Positions 8,177 to 16,286 of a DNA stretch of 32,778 bases are shown here, piece after piece. Each line of letters begins with the position of its first letter. Position 1 is the stretch's first letter. The notes beneath the pieces were generated by a model, which saw nothing but the letters and a program-made list of their open reading frames with translations, was not told where the DNA came from and ran no database searches. This DNA comes from JAZQLP01 sp045629205 (GTDB lineage: Bacteria; Bacillota; Clostridia; Oscillospirales; UBA644). Where the stretch lies: the NCBI GenBank assembly GCA_045629205.1, contig JAZQQT010000065.1, positions 1 through 32,778 on the forward strand, given 5' to 3'. Both the position numbers and the translations under genes were made by a program.

Positions 8177-8210
8177 AGCGGTCAGACAAGATATAACCTG
8201 ACCGCTTTTT
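8177..8210 (+). terminator. Terminator of the amidase gene
   Basis: A 9-bp stem AGCGGTCAG/CTGACCGCT (8177-8185 with 8198-8206) with a 12-base loop runs directly into TTTT. It starts 6 bases after the stop codon. Confidence 0.8.
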
Positions 8211-8230
8211 GATCATACAAAATGCAGTAT

Positions 8231-8255
8231 AAAAGCCGACGGGAAACCGTCGGCT
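8231..8255 (-). terminator. Terminator of the LRR-protein gene
   Basis: A 9-bp stem AGCCGACGG/CCGTCGGCT (8234-8242 with 8247-8255) closes a 4-base loop. AAAA at 8231-8234 on the plus strand becomes the T tract on the minus strand. It forms a back-to-back terminator pair with the amidase hairpin. Confidence 0.8.
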
Positions 8256-8276
8256 GAATTAATTATTATATTTCGT

Positions 8277-10124
8277 TTAATCGGACACTGTTCTTATAAT
8301 ATTGATACCGGCAGACTCAAGTAATTCTATTTCGGCAGCAGTAAGAGAGATGCCGGAACAATTCAGACTTCTTAAATATGAACATCCGGCAAGCACACTG
8401 ATATTTGTCGGGAAATTACCTTTTATATTCAGCGAAGTCAGATTTGTCATACGGGTAAGAGGAGAAAGATCCGTTATAACATTATCGGAAAGATTCAAAG
8501 ATTCGATCGAATCAACCGAAGCCAAAGATGACAGGTCGGACAGATTGCATCCGACTGCCGTGAGATTTTTGATCCGCATATTTTTAATCGATGAAAAATC
8601 TTTTACTCCGGTTTGAGAAACGTTAAGTGTTGAAAGAGAAGAAATCGAAGTAATATTCTTCAGTCCCGTGATAGATGATCCGGAAATATCAAGATTAATA
8701 AGATTTCTGTATGATGATATTTTACCGAGAGTATTTATTTCTGTTCTGGCAAGATTCAGGGTCGTAATATTTGAGAGTGACGAAATACCGTCGAGTTCGC
8801 TTACAGGATTGTCTGACAGATTAAGATTTTCAAGTCCGCTCAGTTTTTTCAAAGAAGAAACACTGCTGATACGGTTATTTGAAATATTAAGAACTGTTAT
8901 TTTCGTAAGAGTGCCGATCGCATCGATATTCTTGATATTATTATTGGCAAGATTTAAGGTCTTTAATTTTGTCAGAGAAGCGAGTGCGGAAATATCGGAA
9001 ATCTTATTATCGCTTAAGTCAAGGTTTTCAAGCCATGTCATCCCGCCGATCACATCAAGGTTCTCATTGGAGACGTTACACCCGGAAAGTTTTAACGATT
9101 TAATATTGGTAAGAGACGAAAGAACCGAGAAGCTTTCAATATCCGTTTCACCTGTCAATTCAAGAGAATTAATATTCTCCATAGAAACAATATCGCTTAA
9201 TGTTTTAAGACTCTTACCCGCGATCGGAACTCCGTTTATGACATCTTTTAAAGTCGTTATCTTGGACAGGTCACTGTAAATTATGTTTCCTGTCTTTTTG
9301 CCGATATTCTCACGGACTATTTTTTCCATTTTTGAATCAGCAAACTCATATACACTGCTGCTGCGGTAAATTCTATACGTTGCGGAATACTCGTCTGAAA
9401 TCAAACCATTATCGGCAATGGCAAACGCGCGAATAGTTTTTGTGCCGGAATCGATCAGAATGGATTCACCGCCGTAAAGAATGCTGTCTTTGGAAGGATC
9501 AGACCCATCAAGAGTATAATAAACACGACTGCCGGAAGGAACATTTATAAGAACACTTACAGGATCGTCATAAGTACCGGCATCAGGTAAGGATACGAAA
9601 TTGGAAGGTCTGTTTTCACCGAGTTTGACAATCATATAGTTTGATGAAATAGAATCGATAAAATCGAGAGCTTCTCTGATTTTATTCTGACCGGTCATCG
9701 CCTGAATATTCTGAATGTAATACGTCTCGTTACGCGGTGCAAGAGTAATGCCGTCTCTTATCAGAATCACAGCCTCATCGTATTTTTCTTCTTCAAGTAA
9801 AATTTTTATAAGAAGCTCACGTGCATCGGAATAGGTCTGGTCATAATCAATACAAGAATAAAGAGATGCCTCGGCCTGAGCAAGATTCCCTTCGGCGTAA
9901 TATGACTGTGCCTCTTCGTAATACTTTGTGCTTTGTCCGAAAATATTCTTATCCTGACAATAGACGAAATATATGATTGCAAGCAATCCGGCAATGATGA
10001 AAGTAATACAGAAAGCATAATAAAAGGTGCGGATAAAACGATTGCGTATCTTTTCGCTTTTTGCATAATTCTTTGATTTCTTTTTTTTATTTTCAATCTG
10101 TTCCGATTTTTCTTCTGTGTTCAT
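8277..10124 (-). CDS. Membrane-anchored TPR, chitobiase-like and leucine-rich repeat protein
   Basis: The 615-residue product starts with a Lys-rich cytoplasmic tail (1-32), then one membrane segment (about 34-55), so the rest should lie outside the cell. TPR-like helices follow at about 66-140. A chitobiase/hexosaminidase C-terminal-type beta domain at about 185-255 contains VYYTLDGSDPS. An array of about a dozen 21-22-residue leucine-rich repeats of the internalin-like type (e.g. LENLDLSDNKISDISALASL) runs from about 290 to the end. No catalytic motif is seen; binding to a surface ligand or envelope partner is the likely role. The frame extends 23 codons further upstream, but the promoter at 10161-10189 lies inside that extension and GGAG precedes the ATG at 10124, fixing the start. 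It is a single-gene unit. Confidence 0.85.
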   Translation of the reverse strand: MNTEEKSEQIENKKKKSKNYAKSEKIRNRFIRTFYYAFCITFIIAGLLAIIYFVYCQDKNIFGQSTKYYEEAQSYYAEGNLAQAEASLYSCIDYDQTYSDARELLIKILLEEEKYDEAVILIRDGITLAPRNETYYIQNIQAMTGQNKIREALDFIDSISSNYMIVKLGENRPSNFVSLPDAGTYDDPVSVLINVPSGSRVYYTLDGSDPSKDSILYGGESILIDSGTKTIRAFAIADNGLISDEYSATYRIYRSSSVYEFADSKMEKIVRENIGKKTGNIIYSDLSKITTLKDVINGVPIAGKSLKTLSDIVSMENINSLELTGETDIESFSVLSSLTNIKSLKLSGCNVSNENLDVIGGMTWLENLDLSDNKISDISALASLTKLKTLNLANNNIKNIDAIGTLTKITVLNISNNRISSVSSLKKLSGLENLNLSDNPVSELDGISSLSNITTLNLARTEINTLGKISSYRNLINLDISGSSITGLKNITSISSLSTLNVSQTGVKDFSSIKNMRIKNLTAVGCNLSDLSSLASVDSIESLNLSDNVITDLSPLTRMTNLTSLNIKGNFPTNISVLAGCSYLRSLNCSGISLTAAEIELLESAGINIIRTVSD

Positions 10125-10160
10125 GTATGCTCCGTAGTTATACAAACAAAATGATATTTT

Positions 10161-10189
10161 ATTATAACAATTCATGAGATAAAAGTCAA
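10161..10189 (-). promoter_or_regulatory. Promoter of the LRR-protein gene
   Basis: On the minus strand TTGACT (10189-10184) and a perfect TATAAT (10166-10161) have a 17-base spacer. Transcription would start near 10154, about 30 bases before the ATG at 10124, which rules out the longer reading frame. Confidence 0.8.
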
Positions 10190-10210
10190 GCATTCATCTG
10201 TTATGACGAC

Positions 10211-10239
10211 TTGACAAATTTTATATAATATGGTATATT
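10211..10239 (+). promoter_or_regulatory. Promoter of the rnf operon
   Basis: TTGACA (10211-10216) and TATATT (10234-10239) are separated by 17 bases. The leader carries GGAGAAG at 10271-10277 ahead of the rnfC ATG. It is divergent from the LRR-protein promoter. Confidence 0.7.
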
Positions 10240-10282
10240 TAATTATTAAATTGGGTTATTATGTATAATAGGAGAAGCGATA

Positions 10283-11602
10283 ATGCCGTTCGGATTTAAA
10301 GGCGGAATTCATCCGGAATACAAAAAAGAGTATACATCCTCAAAAGATATAGAAGAACTGCCGTCGCCTGATATTGCAATCATCCCGCTTCTGCAACATA
10401 TAGGGACGCCATGTAAACCGATTGTAAGCGTGGGAGACAGTGTTGCCGTGGGACAAATCATAGGCGATTCCGATGCAGCAATGTCATGTCCGGTACATGC
10501 CTCAATTTCGGGAAAAGTCATTGCCGTTGAACCCAGATGGCATCCTTCGGGCGTAAAAGTCGAATCCGTGGTAATCGAAAACGACGGATTGGATATTCAC
10601 AAACCCTGCATTATGCCCTATTACGGAAACATTCAGAGAATCACATCCGAAGAAATAATAGATTACGCAAGAAAAGCAGGCATCGTCGGTATGGGCGGAG
10701 CGGCTTTTCCTCTTCACGTCAAGTTAAAATCGGCAATAGATGCCGGAGTTCACACGATTATCGTAAACGGAGCGGAATGCGAACCGTTTATCACATCTGA
10801 CCACAGAGCAATGCTTGAATACCCGAGAACCATCGCAGGCGGCGTAGAGCTGATTATGAGATGCCTCGGAATCGAATCATCCGTAATTGCCATAGAAAAA
10901 AACAAACCGGACGCAATTGCATCAATGACAGGCGCCTGCGCAGATAAAAATATCGAAATCATCCCGCTTCCGACAAAATACCCTCAGGGCGGCGAAAAAC
11001 AGCTCGTAAGAGCAATTACGGGGAGAGAAATCCCTCCGGGCAAACTCCCGATGGACGTCGGCTGTATCGTTCTTAACGTAGATTCGTGTGCGTCTCTTTA
11101 CAGAGCGATCATAAAAGGCGTGCCACTGACAAAACGTGTGGTCACAGTATCCGGTCCTGCCGTAAATACGCCGAAAAATCTATTGGTTCATATAGGTACT
11201 CCGTTTGAAAAGCTTTTTGAGTATTGCGACGGATTTGCGGAAATTCCTTACAAAATCATTCACGGCGGTCCCATGATGGGTTCCGCTCAGCACAGCATAG
11301 AAACACCTATAGTAAAAAACAGTTCTGCGCTTCTCGCATTCTGTAATGATGAAAACGAAACATTTCCCGAAACACAGACATGTATCAGATGCGGTAAATG
11401 CCTTGAGGTTTGCCCGATGAATCTCATGCCTTCCATGATATATAAAAGTGCGCTGAAAGGTGAATTTCTGAAATGTAAAGAAATGTTTGTTCAGGACTGT
11501 ATCGAATGCGGTTGCTGTTCATACATTTGCCCCGGGAAATTATATCTTGTTCAGTCCATAAGAATGGCAAAGTGTAATTTACCGAAAAATGCCAATCACT
11601 GA
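10283..11602 (+). CDS. rnfC: Rnf complex subunit C (NADH-binding)
   Basis: RnfC is the peripheral cytoplasmic subunit that passes electrons between the ferredoxin side and NAD(H). The 439-residue product has the barrel-like N-terminal domain, then the FMN/NADH-binding region with GMGGAAFP (136-143) and VNGAECEP (161-168), then an SLBB-like segment. Two C-terminal [4Fe-4S] motifs are complete: C367-C370-C373-C377 and C406-C409-C412-C416. The short form matches clostridial RnfC rather than the long proteobacterial type with its repetitive tail. It is first in the operon, 11 bases before rnfD. Confidence 0.96.
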   Translation: MPFGFKGGIHPEYKKEYTSSKDIEELPSPDIAIIPLLQHIGTPCKPIVSVGDSVAVGQIIGDSDAAMSCPVHASISGKVIAVEPRWHPSGVKVESVVIENDGLDIHKPCIMPYYGNIQRITSEEIIDYARKAGIVGMGGAAFPLHVKLKSAIDAGVHTIIVNGAECEPFITSDHRAMLEYPRTIAGGVELIMRCLGIESSVIAIEKNKPDAIASMTGACADKNIEIIPLPTKYPQGGEKQLVRAITGREIPPGKLPMDVGCIVLNVDSCASLYRAIIKGVPLTKRVVTVSGPAVNTPKNLLVHIGTPFEKLFEYCDGFAEIPYKIIHGGPMMGSAQHSIETPIVKNSSALLAFCNDENETFPETQTCIRCGKCLEVCPMNLMPSMIYKSALKGEFLKCKEMFVQDCIECGCCSYICPGKLYLVQSIRMAKCNLPKNANH

Positions 11603-11613
11603 AAGGAGAATAT

Positions 11614-12627
11614 ATGGCAAAAAGACTTTTAGTCACGTCTTCGCCGCATTACAGAGCGCCTTACGACACAAAAGCAATAATGCTTGATGTTATCGTCGCT
11701 CTTATGCCGGCATCGGCAGCCTCCGTATTCTTCTTCGGATGGAGATCGTTATTTATTATTCTTGTCACCATTGCAACATGTATAGCTTCGGAAACCATTT
11801 TTAACCTTATCACAAAAAAGAAAAACACGGTCAATGATCTTTCCGCCGTAGTTACAGGGTTACTGCTTGCATTGACATTACCTGTTACCGTTCCGTATTG
11901 GATGTGCGCGGTCGGCGGAGCATTTGCAATAATAATCGTTAAAATGTTTTTCGGCGGATTGGGTAACAATTTCTTAAACCCTGCTCTTGCTTCACGCTGT
12001 TTTTTGTTTTCTTGGGCTTCTACGATGACAACGTTTATAAAGCCGATGTCTTCATACGATATGGTAATCTTCGGTGACCCGATTATCAAGGACGGAGCAA
12101 CAACGGAATACATTGATTCCATCACAACAGCCACTCCCCTTTCTTTTCTTAATACGGGAGACACACCATACGAATCCCTTTTTGACATGTTTCTCGGAAA
12201 CAAAGCCGGATGTATAGGTGAGATTTCGATTGTCCTTCTTTTGCTGGGCGGAATTTATCTGCTTGCACGAAGAGTAATATCATGGCATATTCCGGTCTCC
12301 TATATAGGAACCGTAGCGCTGATTACTTTTTTCTTTCCTGCCGGCGGAGGACATTTTGACGTTGAATTCATGCTTTATGAAATAATGAGCGGCGGACTTG
12401 TTCTCGGAGCCTTTTTTATGGCGACGGATTATGTTACTTCACCGATGACAAAAGGCGGAAAAATTCTTTTCGGAATCGGCTGCGGCGCAATAACGGTTAT
12501 TATCAGATACTTCGGCGGCTACGCTGAAGGTGTAAGTTTTGCAATTCTGATGATGAATATTTTTGCCGTTGCGCTGGACAAAGCATTTAAGCCGAGAAGA
12601 TACGGAAGCAGAGGTATGCTGCAATGA
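11614..12627 (+). CDS. rnfD: Rnf complex subunit D (flavin-carrying membrane protein)
   Basis: This 337-residue integral membrane protein of the NqrB/RnfD family has multiple hydrophobic helices. It normally carries FMN covalently linked to threonine and lies on the ion path. The expected flavinylation site is T174 in DSITTATPL (168-176). Here the residue before A-T is Thr rather than the Gly of the usual ApbE target pattern Dxx(S/T)GA(T/S). AAAGGAG precedes the ATG by 7 bases. The stop overlaps the rnfG start by 4 bases. No ApbE flavin transferase gene is in the window. Confidence 0.96.
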   Translation: MAKRLLVTSSPHYRAPYDTKAIMLDVIVALMPASAASVFFFGWRSLFIILVTIATCIASETIFNLITKKKNTVNDLSAVVTGLLLALTLPVTVPYWMCAVGGAFAIIIVKMFFGGLGNNFLNPALASRCFLFSWASTMTTFIKPMSSYDMVIFGDPIIKDGATTEYIDSITTATPLSFLNTGDTPYESLFDMFLGNKAGCIGEISIVLLLLGGIYLLARRVISWHIPVSYIGTVALITFFFPAGGGHFDVEFMLYEIMSGGLVLGAFFMATDYVTSPMTKGGKILFGIGCGAITVIIRYFGGYAEGVSFAILMMNIFAVALDKAFKPRRYGSRGMLQ

Positions 12628-13187
12628 AAAAGCAATCGTCCGATTTTCTGGTTTTACCTTTAAAACTTTTGATTATAGCTTCTTCAGTCGTTCTTATTCT
12701 TGCATTGGTAAATTATGTTACAAAAGACAAGATTGCCGAAAATAACGCAAAAAAAATCAATGCGGCAATAGAGGCAATGTTCCCGAATTCGACAAGCGAA
12801 GAAATCTCATATACGGGATTGTCAGATGCAGACAAAAAAACCGTCGAAAACATTTACGCCGTTAAACAGGACGGATATCTTTCAGGATACTGCTTCAATA
12901 TCAAAGTAACAGGTTTCGGCGGCGAAATCAATATGATTGTAGGAATCGGCACCGACGGAAAAGTCGTAGACACTGACGTCATCTCGCATTCCGAAACACC
13001 CAGTAGAGGTGCCTCGGCGATTAACGGAAATTTACCTGCTCTTTTCAAAAAAACTTCTTTGGAAACGATAGACGGCATTTCGGGAATCAGCGGTGCAACA
13101 ATCACTTCCTCCGCAGTAAAAGGCGGCATAAAAACAGCCGTAAAAATTGCCGATAATCTTTTTAATGATGAGGAGGCAGGAACATAA
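12624..13187 (+). CDS. rnfG: Rnf complex subunit G (covalent flavoprotein)
   Basis: The 187-residue product has one N-terminal membrane helix (about 13-32) and an extracytoplasmic FMN-binding domain. The flavin-bearing threonine should be T159 in SGATITS (156-162). The aspartate of the usual Dxx(S/T)GAT pattern is not directly before it: the local order is D150-GISGISGAT, as if three residues were inserted. SHSETPSRGA (121-130) corresponds to the conserved ETPGLG region with G replaced by S. The ATG overlaps the rnfD stop (ATGA) and the stop overlaps the rnfE start by one base. The subunit relays electrons between RnfD and the other redox centres. Confidence 0.94.
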   Translation: MKKQSSDFLVLPLKLLIIASSVVLILALVNYVTKDKIAENNAKKINAAIEAMFPNSTSEEISYTGLSDADKKTVENIYAVKQDGYLSGYCFNIKVTGFGGEINMIVGIGTDGKVVDTDVISHSETPSRGASAINGNLPALFKKTSLETIDGISGISGATITSSAVKGGIKTAVKIADNLFNDEEAGT

Positions 13188-13819
13188 TGAGCAAAGACAT
13201 AAAAAACAATTACAAATCTGTTTTTGCAGACGGAATAATATATCACAATCCGATTCTGGTCCAAACTCTCGGAATGTGTTCTGCATTGGCAATAACAACT
13301 TCCGTAATAAACGGGCTCGGAATGGGCATTTCGGTTACATTCGTTCTTGTTTTTTCAAACATTGTCATTTCTCTTCTCAGAAATTTTATCCCGTCAAAAA
13401 TCAGAATAGCGTCATATATAGTTATTATTGCCGGTTTCGTAACCGTAGTTGACATGATAATCAAGGCTTATTTCACCTCTTTATCCGATTCGCTCGGAGT
13501 ATTTATTCCGCTTATTGTTGTAAACTGTATTATCCTTGCGCGCGCCGAAAGTTTTGCCTCGAAGAATCACGTTTTGATTTCGGCAGTTGACGGACTTGCC
13601 AACGGAATCGGTTATACTGCGGCACTGGTTATTATCAGCGCAATACGTGAAATCATAGGCAACGGAACTTTTTGCGGTTTAAGAATAACCCCGGAATCAT
13701 ACTCACCTGCACTTCTGATTATTTTGCCGGCAGGCGGTTTTATTATTCTCGGAATAATAATTGCAGTCTTTAATTATATCCGTTCAAAAATCGAAAACAG
13801 AAGTAAGGAGGCAAAATAA
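13187..13819 (+). CDS. rnfE: Rnf complex subunit E
   Basis: This 210-residue polytopic membrane protein belongs to the RnfE/NqrD family, recognisable from NPILVQTLGMCSALA near the N-terminus and several hydrophobic helices. Together with RnfA it forms the pseudo-symmetric membrane core, whose conserved cysteines (for example in LGMC) hold a [2Fe-2S] cluster in solved Rnf/Nqr structures. AGGAGG sits 10 bases before the ATG, and TAATG overlaps join it to rnfG and to rnfA. Confidence 0.96.
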   Translation: MSKDIKNNYKSVFADGIIYHNPILVQTLGMCSALAITTSVINGLGMGISVTFVLVFSNIVISLLRNFIPSKIRIASYIVIIAGFVTVVDMIIKAYFTSLSDSLGVFIPLIVVNCIILARAESFASKNHVLISAVDGLANGIGYTAALVIISAIREIIGNGTFCGLRITPESYSPALLIILPAGGFIILGIIIAVFNYIRSKIENRSKEAK

Positions 13820-14403
13820 TGCTCTCCATTATACTGATCGCACTTAATGCAATCCTTATTGAAAATTATATTTTCGTAAAATTTCTCGGTATATGTCCTT
13901 TTATCGGCGGATCAAAGAAACTGAACACGGCTGTCGGAATGGGGCTGGCAGTAATCTTTGTTATGACAATGGCTTCCGCTTTGACATGGTGTATTCAGAA
14001 ATTTATTCTGGAAAAGTTTAATATTGAATATCTGCAGACCATTATTTTCATTTTAGTTATTGCCGCGCTTGTTCAGTTTATCGAAATGTTCATGCAAAAG
14101 GCTATTCCCCATCTTTACAACGCACTTGGTATTTATTTACCGCTTATTACGACAAACTGCGCAGTTCTCGGATCTGCGATAATGAATATTACCAACGGAT
14201 ATAATTTTGTCGAATCAATCGTTTACGGGTTCTGTTCCGGAGTGGGGTTTCTTTTTGCCATCGTAATGCTTGCCCTTGTAAGAGAAAGGATATCGGAAGA
14301 AAACATGCCGAAACCTTTAAGAGGATTGCCTATAGTTTTGATTGCCGCAGGTCTTATGTGTATCTCGTTTATGGGATTCCAAGGTCTTAAGCTGCCGTTT
14401 TAG
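13819..14403 (+). CDS. rnfA: Rnf complex subunit A
   Basis: The 194-residue product is the RnfE paralogue in the RnfA/NqrE family, with NYIFVKFLGICPFIGGS near the N-terminus and TTNCAVLG in the second half, both around conserved cysteines. It pairs with RnfE as the membrane core with opposite topology. AAGGAGG precedes the ATG, which overlaps the rnfE stop. Fourteen bases separate it from rnfB. Confidence 0.96.
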   Translation: MLSIILIALNAILIENYIFVKFLGICPFIGGSKKLNTAVGMGLAVIFVMTMASALTWCIQKFILEKFNIEYLQTIIFILVIAALVQFIEMFMQKAIPHLYNALGIYLPLITTNCAVLGSAIMNITNGYNFVESIVYGFCSGVGFLFAIVMLALVRERISEENMPKPLRGLPIVLIAAGLMCISFMGFQGLKLPF

Positions 14404-14417
14404 TGGGTGGATGATAT

Positions 14418-15275
14418 ATGGATGAATTGTTAAATATCGTTTTACCGGTTTTGATTACTGCAGGCTTCGGTCTGATACTCGGCTTATTGCTTGCTTTTGC
14501 AGGAAAAAAATTTGCAGTAAAAAAAGACGAAAAACTTGAACAGATTACGGAATGTCTCCCCGGCGCCAATTGCGGAGGATGCGGCTATGCAGGATGTGCG
14601 GATTATGCGGAACATATAATTAAAGGAACCGCAAAACCAAACAAATGTCCCGTAGGCGGAAATTCAACTGCCGATGCAATAGCAAAAATAATGGGTATTT
14701 CCGGTGAAAACGTTACTCGCATGCGCGCACAGGTCATGTGCAGCGGAACAAAAAAGAACGCAAAAATAAAATATAATTATATCGGACTTACAGATTGTCT
14801 TTCGGTAGCAAAACTCGGAAATGGGCCGAAAGAATGTAAATACGGATGTATAGGTCTCGGGACATGCGTAAAAAAATGTCCGTTTGATGCAATTAAAATT
14901 GAAAAAGGCGTTGCAGTCGTAGAATATGAGAAATGCAGAGCCTGCGGGACGTGCGTTTCCTCCTGTCCGCAGCACTTGATAAAACTGGTTCCTTTTGATG
15001 CGGATATTTGGGTCGGATGCAGTTCAAAAGATAAAGGTTCTGTTGTCAGAAACTCATGCAAAGTCGGATGCATCGGATGCGGATTATGTGAAAGAGTCTG
15101 TCCGACCGGTGCCATAACCGTCAAAGAAGGCGTTGCATCCATTGACTACACAAAATGTGTAAACTGCGGTATTTGCGCGGAAAAATGTCCGAGGAACATA
15201 ATCTGGTCGGGAAAAAAGCAGATAACAAGCGGAGATGTATTGCCTGACATATCGGAGCAGAGTGATGCGACGTAA
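14418..15275 (+). CDS. rnfB: Rnf complex subunit B (ferredoxin-type electron entry)
   Basis: RnfB accepts electrons from reduced ferredoxin. The 285-residue product has an N-terminal membrane helix (about 7-29). The RnfB-type cluster motif follows with C46, C52, C55, C60 and later C77. Four ferredoxin-like cysteine groups come next: 140/144/150/154 (in CKYGCIGLGTCVKKCP), 173/176/179/183, 218/221/224/228 and 247/250/253/257. That is the clostridial multi-cluster layout, richer than in gamma-proteobacterial RnfB. The RBS is a modest GGGTGGATGA. The 3' end overlaps the small membrane-protein ORF at 15265. Confidence 0.95.
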   Translation: MDELLNIVLPVLITAGFGLILGLLLAFAGKKFAVKKDEKLEQITECLPGANCGGCGYAGCADYAEHIIKGTAKPNKCPVGGNSTADAIAKIMGISGENVTRMRAQVMCSGTKKNAKIKYNYIGLTDCLSVAKLGNGPKECKYGCIGLGTCVKKCPFDAIKIEKGVAVVEYEKCRACGTCVSSCPQHLIKLVPFDADIWVGCSSKDKGSVVRNSCKVGCIGCGLCERVCPTGAITVKEGVASIDYTKCVNCGICAEKCPRNIIWSGKKQITSGDVLPDISEQSDAT

Positions 15276-15405
15276 CAGACAATCGATGCGCAGCGAACAA
15301 AGCAAGCCGAAAATTATTTTTCTGATTATCGGACTTATCGCGGCATTTGCCGTTGGCTTTTTTTCCGCTTATTATATAATACAGTTAATAAATATGTTAT
15401 TTTAG
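15265..15405 (+). CDS. Small single-helix membrane protein at the end of the rnf operon
   Basis: This 46-codon ORF overlaps the last 11 bases of rnfB and ends just before holB. It has an RBS-like CGGAG (15252-15256) 8 bases before the ATG. The product has a strongly basic head (MRRNRQSMRSEQSKPK) followed by one hydrophobic segment at about 17-39 that includes GLIAAFAVGFFSAYY, typical of a small inner-membrane protein with its N-terminus inside. I do not recognise a family. Position and overlap imply cotranslation with rnfB, so an accessory role in the Rnf complex is possible; alternatively it is a coupling peptide for holB, or a gene unrelated to both neighbours. Confidence 0.65.
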   Translation: MRRNRQSMRSEQSKPKIIFLIIGLIAAFAVGFFSAYYIIQLINMLF

Positions 15406-15413
15406 CGGTGAAT

Positions 15414-16232
15414 ATGAATTTATCCGAATCACTGTTTCCCGAAATTGATTTTTCTTCGATCAACGGGAACGACAGATTGAAAACAATACTCAACAAAACG
15501 AGATTTCATTCCTATCTGATTTGCGGAGAAAACTGTGAAGAAAAAGGAAAAATCATTGAATTGCTCGTTTCCTCTTTTATTTGCAACAACACGAACAAGG
15601 TTCCTTGCGGAACATGTGATTCATGTAAGAAAAATGCGGCAGACAATCATCCGGATATTATAAGAATTGACAGCGCAATATCATCCGATGATTTGCGCAG
15701 TATCCTCGAGTTTGTTTTTTATAAGCCAAACACCTCCCCGAACAGAGTTTTTATTTTTGAAAACGCAGATAAACTCACAGAAATAAAACAAAATATCATT
15801 CTGAAAACTATTGAAGAACCTCCCGAGAACAATATTTTTATTCTTATTGCCGAATCAGCGGATACTCTTCTTCAAACCGTTTTATCCAGATGCTTACTGT
15901 TACCAACCGATAACATTGACGGCAATAACGAAGCAGTTGATTCGACGACTTTCGGAAATGCCGTTCTGCAAGGCGACGAAGATACAAAGCTCAGAATACT
16001 GAACGCTATAGAGAATGCAGACAGAGATAAACGGCGTTCACTTTTCACAACGTTCGTAACAGGTTTATCATCTTATTTCGCAGAAAAAGCGAAAGAAGAT
16101 TATTCGGCCGGAAATACTTTTTCAAAAGCCGCGGAACATAAAAAAACAACAGATAAGATTCTTACCGAAACTCTTGACGTAAACGTAAATGTATCGGTAT
16201 GGCTCGGATTCATATTCATTAATTTAAGATAA
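15414..16232 (+). CDS. holB: DNA polymerase III delta-prime-type subunit
   Basis: This clamp-loader subunit is recognised from its AAA+ fold and zinc module (CGTCDSCKK), followed by HPDIIRI. The sensor-like run KLTEIKQNIILKTIEEPP and the region around LLQTVLSRC are typical. The P-loop is degenerate (GENCEEKGK), as expected for delta-prime, which does not hydrolyse ATP. The product is 272 residues, shorter than the usual 300-330, mostly at the C-terminus. A GTG at 15408 could also serve as start; the ATG at 15414 has GGTGA just before it. Placement ahead of ricT matches B. subtilis holB-yaaT. Confidence 0.88.
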   Translation: MNLSESLFPEIDFSSINGNDRLKTILNKTRFHSYLICGENCEEKGKIIELLVSSFICNNTNKVPCGTCDSCKKNAADNHPDIIRIDSAISSDDLRSILEFVFYKPNTSPNRVFIFENADKLTEIKQNIILKTIEEPPENNIFILIAESADTLLQTVLSRCLLLPTDNIDGNNEAVDSTTFGNAVLQGDEDTKLRILNAIENADRDKRRSLFTTFVTGLSSYFAEKAKEDYSAGNTFSKAAEHKKTTDKILTETLDVNVNVSVWLGFIFINLR

Positions 16233-16286
16233 AAACAAAATGCACGATGGCACTGTTTTGTATCTTGGAAAGATATGGTGATAAAA

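Noticed and set aside
8668..9279. 203-codon plus-strand open frame inside the LRR gene
   Set aside because: A shadow produced by the repetitive LRR coding sequence on the other strand, with no RBS or family signal.
8277..9300. Repeated short DNA segments resembling a repeat array
   Set aside because: They encode leucine-rich repeats of differing sequence and have no constant repeat/spacer unit, so this is not a CRISPR array.
10125..10193. 23-codon N-terminal extension of the LRR protein
   Set aside because: The promoter with TATAAT at 10161-10166 lies inside it, so it would not be transcribed; the ATG at 10124 has an RBS.
10223..10228. TATAAT directly after TTGACA upstream of rnfC
   Set aside because: Only 6 bases from the -35, so it cannot be its partner; TATATT at 17 bases fits.
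11661..12203. 180-codon minus-strand open frame inside rnfD
   Set aside because: Antisense to the conserved membrane helices of rnfD, with no independent support.
16236..16264. Imperfect hairpin between holB and ricT (CAAAATGC...GCACTGTTTTG)
   Set aside because: Interrupted short arms with no T tract; too weak to call a terminator or switch.
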